From the NCBI GenBank assembly GCA_030691665.1, contig JAUYDU010000085.1, positions 1 through 8,016 of the forward strand: DNA of 8,016 nucleotides, in the 5' to 3' direction. The notes beneath the pieces are model-generated. The model saw only the letters and a program-made list of their open reading frames with translations, was not told the origin of the DNA and ran no database searches. The DNA comes from Chloroflexota bacterium (lineage in GTDB: Bacteria; Chloroflexota; Dehalococcoidia; SM23-28-2). Each line of letters starts with the position of its first letter. Position 1 is the first letter of the stretch. Both the position numbers and the translations under genes were made by a program. Positions 5,767-8,016 of the stretch are shown piece after piece.

Positions 5767-5795
5767 TTGTTGCCCTGCCCTGCTTGTGCTAGTAT
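5767..5795 (+). promoter_or_regulatory. Promoter for rnhB-yraN
   Basis: TTGTTG (5767-5772), 17-nt spacer, TAGTAT (5790-5795), with TGC just before the -10 as an extended element. It lies back-to-back with the tautomerase promoter. A small palindrome, CCCGCC-CC-GGCGGG (5753-5766), sits between the two. Confidence 0.5.
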
Positions 5796-5815
5796 TGGCC
5801 TGATAGTCCTGCCCG

Positions 5816-5830
5816 CCTGCCGCAGGCAGG
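5816..5830 (+). promoter_or_regulatory. Leader hairpin abutting the rnhB ribosome-binding site
   Basis: CCTGCC-GCA-GGCAGG is a perfect 6-bp hairpin. Its last base is the first G of GGAGG (5830-5834), 7 nt before the rnhB ATG. Stacking could limit access to the site; an AAGGA at 5836-5840 lies too close to the ATG to be a good substitute. Confidence 0.4.
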
Positions 5831-5841
5831 GAGGCAAGGAA

Positions 5842-6471
5842 ATGAGGGAGCCTCCCACCTTCGCCTACGAAGAGAACCTCTGGGCCCAGGGCGCCGAGTT
5901 GGTGGCCGGCGTCGATGAGGTGGGTCGCGGGCCCCTGGCCGGGCCTGTCATGGCCGCGGCCGTCCTTCTGCCCGCACGCGCTCGTTTCCCTTGGCTCGCC
6001 CGCGTCCGCGACAGTAAGGTCCTCTCCCCCGCCAGGCGAGAAGAGCTAGCCGAGCGCATTCGCGCCGATGCCACCGCCTTTGCCCTGGGCACTGTTCCCC
6101 ACCATCTGGTCGATACCATCGGCGTCGTCGAGGCTACCCGCCGCGCCATGCTCGCCGCCCTGGCTGAGCTCTCGGCTACACCCGACTTCGTCCTCATCGA
6201 TGCCCTGCGTGTTCCCCAGTGCACCCTCCCCCAGCACCCCATCATCCATGGCGATGCCTTTTCCCTCTCCATCGCCTGTGCCTCCATCGTAGCCAAGGTC
6301 GCCCGCGACCGGCTCATGCTGGAGGCTGGCCGCCGCTTCGCCGGCTACGGCTTCGCTCGCAATAAAGGATATGCCACCCGCGAGCATCTGGATGCTCTCA
6401 CCCGCCTCGGCCCATGTCCCATCCACCGCCGCACCTTCGCCCCCGTACGGGCCTGCTTGGGGTGTCAGTGA
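5842..6471 (+). CDS. rnhB: Ribonuclease HII
   Basis: RNase HII cleaves the RNA strand of RNA-DNA hybrids and starts removal of single ribonucleotides misincorporated in DNA. The ATG at 5842 is chosen because GGAGG lies 7 nt upstream; the frame stays open further back to TTG 5767, but that stretch covers the predicted promoter. The product has 209 residues, typical for the family. Catalytic acids are D25 and E26 in GVDEVGRGPLAGPV, D120 in VLIDAL, and D138 in HGDAFSLSIACASIVAKVARD. The RDSK motif (residues 56-59) and the C-terminal NKGYATREHLDAL...HRRTF block are also present. The stop TGA overlaps the GTG of the next gene, so the two are probably co-translated. Confidence 0.97.
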   Translation: MREPPTFAYEENLWAQGAELVAGVDEVGRGPLAGPVMAAAVLLPARARFPWLARVRDSKVLSPARREELAERIRADATAFALGTVPHHLVDTIGVVEATRRAMLAALAELSATPDFVLIDALRVPQCTLPQHPIIHGDAFSLSIACASIVAKVARDRLMLEAGRRFAGYGFARNKGYATREHLDALTRLGPCPIHRRTFAPVRACLGCQ

Positions 6472-6848
6472 GCTCCCCCCGCCGCGATCTGGGCGCCTTC
6501 GGCGAGCGCCTGGCAGCGGCTCATCTGGAGGCCAAAGGCTACCGCATCCGCGCCCGTAACTTCCGCTGCCGCGAAGGGGAGATCGACATCGTGGCCGAGG
6601 ATAGCGACTGCCTGGTCTTCGTGGAGGTCCGCACCCGCCGTGGCAACGCCCTGGGCTCCGCCGTCGAGTCCGTCACCCCCGCCAAGCAGCGCCGCCTCCT
6701 CTCCCTCGCCCAGGCCTACACCCAGGCCCGGGACGACCTCCCGCCCCAGCAGCGCATCGACGTCATCACCCTGGACCTCTCCCCTGACGGCCGCCTCCTC
6801 TCCCTCCGCCACATCGAGGGAGCCATCGCCGACGGAGAGTCGCCCTAG
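6468..6848 (+). CDS. yraN: UPF0102 (YraN-like) predicted nuclease-fold protein
   Basis: This is a 126-residue protein with the UPF0102 pattern: GAFGERLAAAHLEAKGY at 9-25, ARNFRCREGEIDIVAED at 29-45, and CLVFVEVRTRRG at 48-59, then AVESVTPAKQRRL. The E38/D40 and E53-x-R55 residues sit where PD-(D/E)XK nucleases place their metal ligands; Arg in the final position is common in this family. The biochemical role is not settled, though genes of this family often sit beside rnhB, as here. I chose GTG 6468, whose GTGA overlaps the rnhB stop by 4 nt; GTG 6462 is a possible alternative two codons longer. An ATG at 6414, deep in rnhB, is unlikely because the added residues match nothing in the family. 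Confidence 0.92.
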   Translation: MSSPRRDLGAFGERLAAAHLEAKGYRIRARNFRCREGEIDIVAEDSDCLVFVEVRTRRGNALGSAVESVTPAKQRRLLSLAQAYTQARDDLPPQQRIDVITLDLSPDGRLLSLRHIEGAIADGESP

Positions 6849-6874
6849 GCTTGTCCTGAGCTTGCCAAGGGGAG

Positions 6875-6902
6875 CCCACCCCCGCACATCGGGTAGGGTG
6901 GG
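6875..6902 (+). other. Hairpin in the yraN-nuclease gap
   Basis: CCCACCC (6875-6881) pairs with GGGTGGG (6896-6902). It lies about 26 nt after the yraN stop and has no U-run, so it may be a weak or Rho-dependent 3' end or a degraded repeat. The preceding CTTGTCCTGAGCTTGCCAAGG (from 6850) resembles a diverged copy of the intergenic repeat near 3299-3314. Confidence 0.4.
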
Positions 6903-6919
6903 GCCTAGGCTCTCTGTTC

Positions 6920-6948
6920 TTGGTTCTAGGTTCTGTTCCCCTTACAAT
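6920..6948 (+). promoter_or_regulatory. Promoter for the nuclease gene, likely leaderless transcript
   Basis: TTGGTT (6920-6925), 17-nt spacer, TACAAT (6943-6948). The -10 ends 9 nt before the ATG at 6958, so transcription would start at or just before the start codon. No purine-rich ribosome-binding site lies between, which agrees with leaderless translation. Confidence 0.5.
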
Positions 6949-6957
6949 ACACTCGCC

Positions 6958-7710
6958 ATGTTCCGCCTGTCGCCCTTGCGCCTGCGCACCTTCCGCCGCT
7001 GTCGCCTGCGCTACAAGTACCAGTACGTGGATCGCCTGCCCGCCAGGCCCACCTCTCAGGATGTGGTGGGCGCCCTCATTCACGCCGCCTTGCACGACTT
7101 CTTCGCCTACGTCCCTCTCCACGAGCGGGATGAGGAGCGCCTCACAACCATTCTCGACGAGAAGTGGCAGGCTCTTGTCTTCCGCCTGGGCTCACCGGCC
7201 GAGCGGCAGGCCTGGCGTGAGCGGGCGGAGGAGCAACTGCGCCGCTTCTCCCACCAGCACGACCTCCTTGCCCAGCCCCTGGCCCTCGAGTCCTACTGCC
7301 AGGTGCCCGTCTCCGACCGGGTGGCCCTGGTGGGCCGCATCGACCGGGTGGACGAAGAGCCCGACGCCGCCCTCCACGTCATCGACTACAAGACGGGCGC
7401 TCGCCCCCCTGAGGTGGATGTCGAGCAGCTTCGCCTCTATGCTATTATGGTGGAGCGGAAGCTGTCGCGTCCGTTGCGTCGCGGCTCCTACTTCTACCTG
7501 GAGGAGGGCGACGTCTGGAGCATCCATCCCACCAGGGAGGAGCTGGAGACCACCTTGGCCCAGGCACTGGCAGCGGCTGAGGAGATGGCGGCCGAGCGGG
7601 ATTATCCCGCCACCATCGGCAGACACTGCGCCGCTTGTCCCTATCTCGCCTCCTGCGCCCAGCGCGACCAGATCGCCCAGCTCCCCGCCAGAGGCGGGGA
7701 AGGGTGGTAG
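6958..7710 (+). CDS. RecB/AddB/Cas4-type PD-(D/E)XK exonuclease-fold protein with predicted Fe-S cluster
   Basis: A 250-residue single-domain protein. The nuclease signature is complete: H42 in GALIHAAL, D129 in VGRIDRVD, D143 and K145 in VIDYKTG, and Q157 with Y161 in EQLRLY. Four cysteines are placed as in AddB and Cas4 to hold a 4Fe-4S cluster: C15 in TFRRCRLRYKYQYV, then C224, C227 and C233 in HCAACPYLASC. The family predicts DNA end-processing or exonuclease activity. No helicase domain is fused and no cas genes are nearby, so it is more likely a stand-alone PDDEXK_1 repair protein than Cas4. The ATG at 6958 is chosen because the frame upstream is unlike the family and the promoter ends just before it. 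The last codons contain a perfect 8-bp hairpin (7682-7700). Confidence 0.9.
   Translation: MFRLSPLRLRTFRRCRLRYKYQYVDRLPARPTSQDVVGALIHAALHDFFAYVPLHERDEERLTTILDEKWQALVFRLGSPAERQAWRERAEEQLRRFSHQHDLLAQPLALESYCQVPVSDRVALVGRIDRVDEEPDAALHVIDYKTGARPPEVDVEQLRLYAIMVERKLSRPLRRGSYFYLEEGDVWSIHPTREELETTLAQALAAAEEMAAERDYPATIGRHCAACPYLASCAQRDQIAQLPARGGEGW
7682..7700. repeat. Palindrome at the 3' end of the nuclease gene
   Basis: TCCCCGCC-AGA-GGCGGGGA is a perfect 8-bp hairpin inside codons for the last residues (LPARGGEGW). It contains the GCCAGAGGC core, the reverse complement of the element seen in rplU and its leader. No U-tract follows, so it is not an intrinsic terminator. Confidence 0.6.
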
Positions 7711-7717
7711 GCGAACC

Positions 7718-8016
7718 GTGCCCATCTACGAGTATCGTTGCAATGGCTGCCGAAGGCGGGTGACCGTATTCCAGCGCACCATCCAGGCCGCCGTCGCGCC
7801 CGCTTGCCCCCACTGCGGCGGCAGCGAGCTGACCCGCCTGATGTCACGAGTGGCCGTGGTGCGCTCCGAGGAGAGCCATCTGGATAGCCTCGCCTCCGAC
7901 GCCAGCCTCGCCGACCTCGACGAGAGCGACCCCCGCAGCGTGGCGCGCTGGGCGCGGCGCATGGGTCGCCAGATGGGGGTGGACCTCGGCCCCGAGTTCG
8001 ACGAGGTGGTCGAGCG
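7718..8016 (+). CDS. FmdB-family zinc-ribbon protein, 3'-truncated by the window edge
   Basis: Begins with GTG 7718, 7 nt after the nuclease stop; the first 99 codons are in the window. The N-terminus MPIYEYRCNGC, followed by CPHCGG, is the FmdB / CxxC-CxxC zinc-ribbon signature (C8, C11, C34 and C37). The segment after the ribbon is rich in Asp, Glu, Arg and Ser. Members are small regulatory or structural zinc-binding proteins without a firmly assigned role. The gene is close enough to the nuclease to share its transcript. The ribosome-binding site is weak (a GGTGG about 10 nt upstream), consistent with coupling. Confidence 0.88.
   Translation, partial: MPIYEYRCNGCRRRVTVFQRTIQAAVAPACPHCGGSELTRLMSRVAVVRSEESHLDSLASDASLADLDESDPRSVARWARRMGRQMGVDLGPEFDEVVE

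Noticed and set aside
6640..6957. An upstream extension of the nuclease frame to 6640
   Set aside because: The added 106 residues are Ser/Pro-rich shadow of yraN and of the intergenic repeat; family similarity begins exactly at the ATG at 6958.
6958..7710. Reading the nuclease as CRISPR-associated Cas4
   Set aside because: No cas1, cas2 or repeat-spacer array is visible in the window, and single-domain RecB-like proteins with the same Cys and catalytic motifs are common outside CRISPR loci.

Overview
The window is a GC-rich bacterial chromosomal segment made up mostly of housekeeping genes. The order rplU-rpmA-rpmE followed by a DUF1385 (YqhQ-like) membrane protein, next to ftsH, and the proline/alanine/glutamate-rich tails on the ribosomal proteins, suggest a member of the Chloroflexota, perhaps Dehalococcoidia-like. 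That assignment rests on gene order and general appearance, not on a search. I see no phage, transposase, CRISPR array, toxin-antitoxin pair, tRNA or rRNA.

Layout. (a) Positions 3-593, plus strand: the 3' part of a gene I do not recognise. (b) Positions 510-3095, minus strand: a ribosomal-protein operon read rplU (L21) -> rpmA (L27) -> rpmE (L31) -> DUF1385 membrane protein. It is driven by a good sigma-70-type promoter near 3169-3198. (c) Positions 3100-3427: a gene-poor stretch with the rplU leader and promoter and several copies of a TTCGACAGGCTCA-type inverted repeat. (d) Positions 3428-5362, minus strand: ftsH, with its own extended -10 promoter. (e) Positions 5487-5678, minus strand: a small 4-oxalocrotonate tautomerase-like gene, divergent from the next group. 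(f) Positions 5842-6848, plus strand: rnhB and a UPF0102 (YraN) gene overlapping by 4 nt. (g) Positions 6958-7710, plus strand: a RecB/Cas4-type PD-(D/E)XK nuclease with a predicted Fe-S cluster, probably read from a leaderless mRNA. (h) Positions 7718 to the window end: an FmdB-type zinc-ribbon protein, cut by the edge.

How the genes relate. Group b makes three large-subunit ribosomal proteins and a membrane protein. FtsH is the membrane quality-control protease. Groups f and g gather three nucleic-acid maintenance proteins: RNase HII, a predicted nuclease-fold protein, and an Fe-S exonuclease-fold protein.

No new multi-gene system is evident. The points most worth a second look are small-scale. 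rplU appears to start at ATC rather than ATG/GTG. A textbook Rho-independent terminator is embedded in codons 5-13 of the DUF1385 gene. All three ribosomal proteins carry C-terminal extensions, with a 90-bp-period in-frame duplication in L21. A 9-mer-cored palindromic element (GCCTCTGGC) recurs in coding tails and in a leader. The DUF1385 gene seems to have lost its usual stop and runs into the neighbouring convergent gene.
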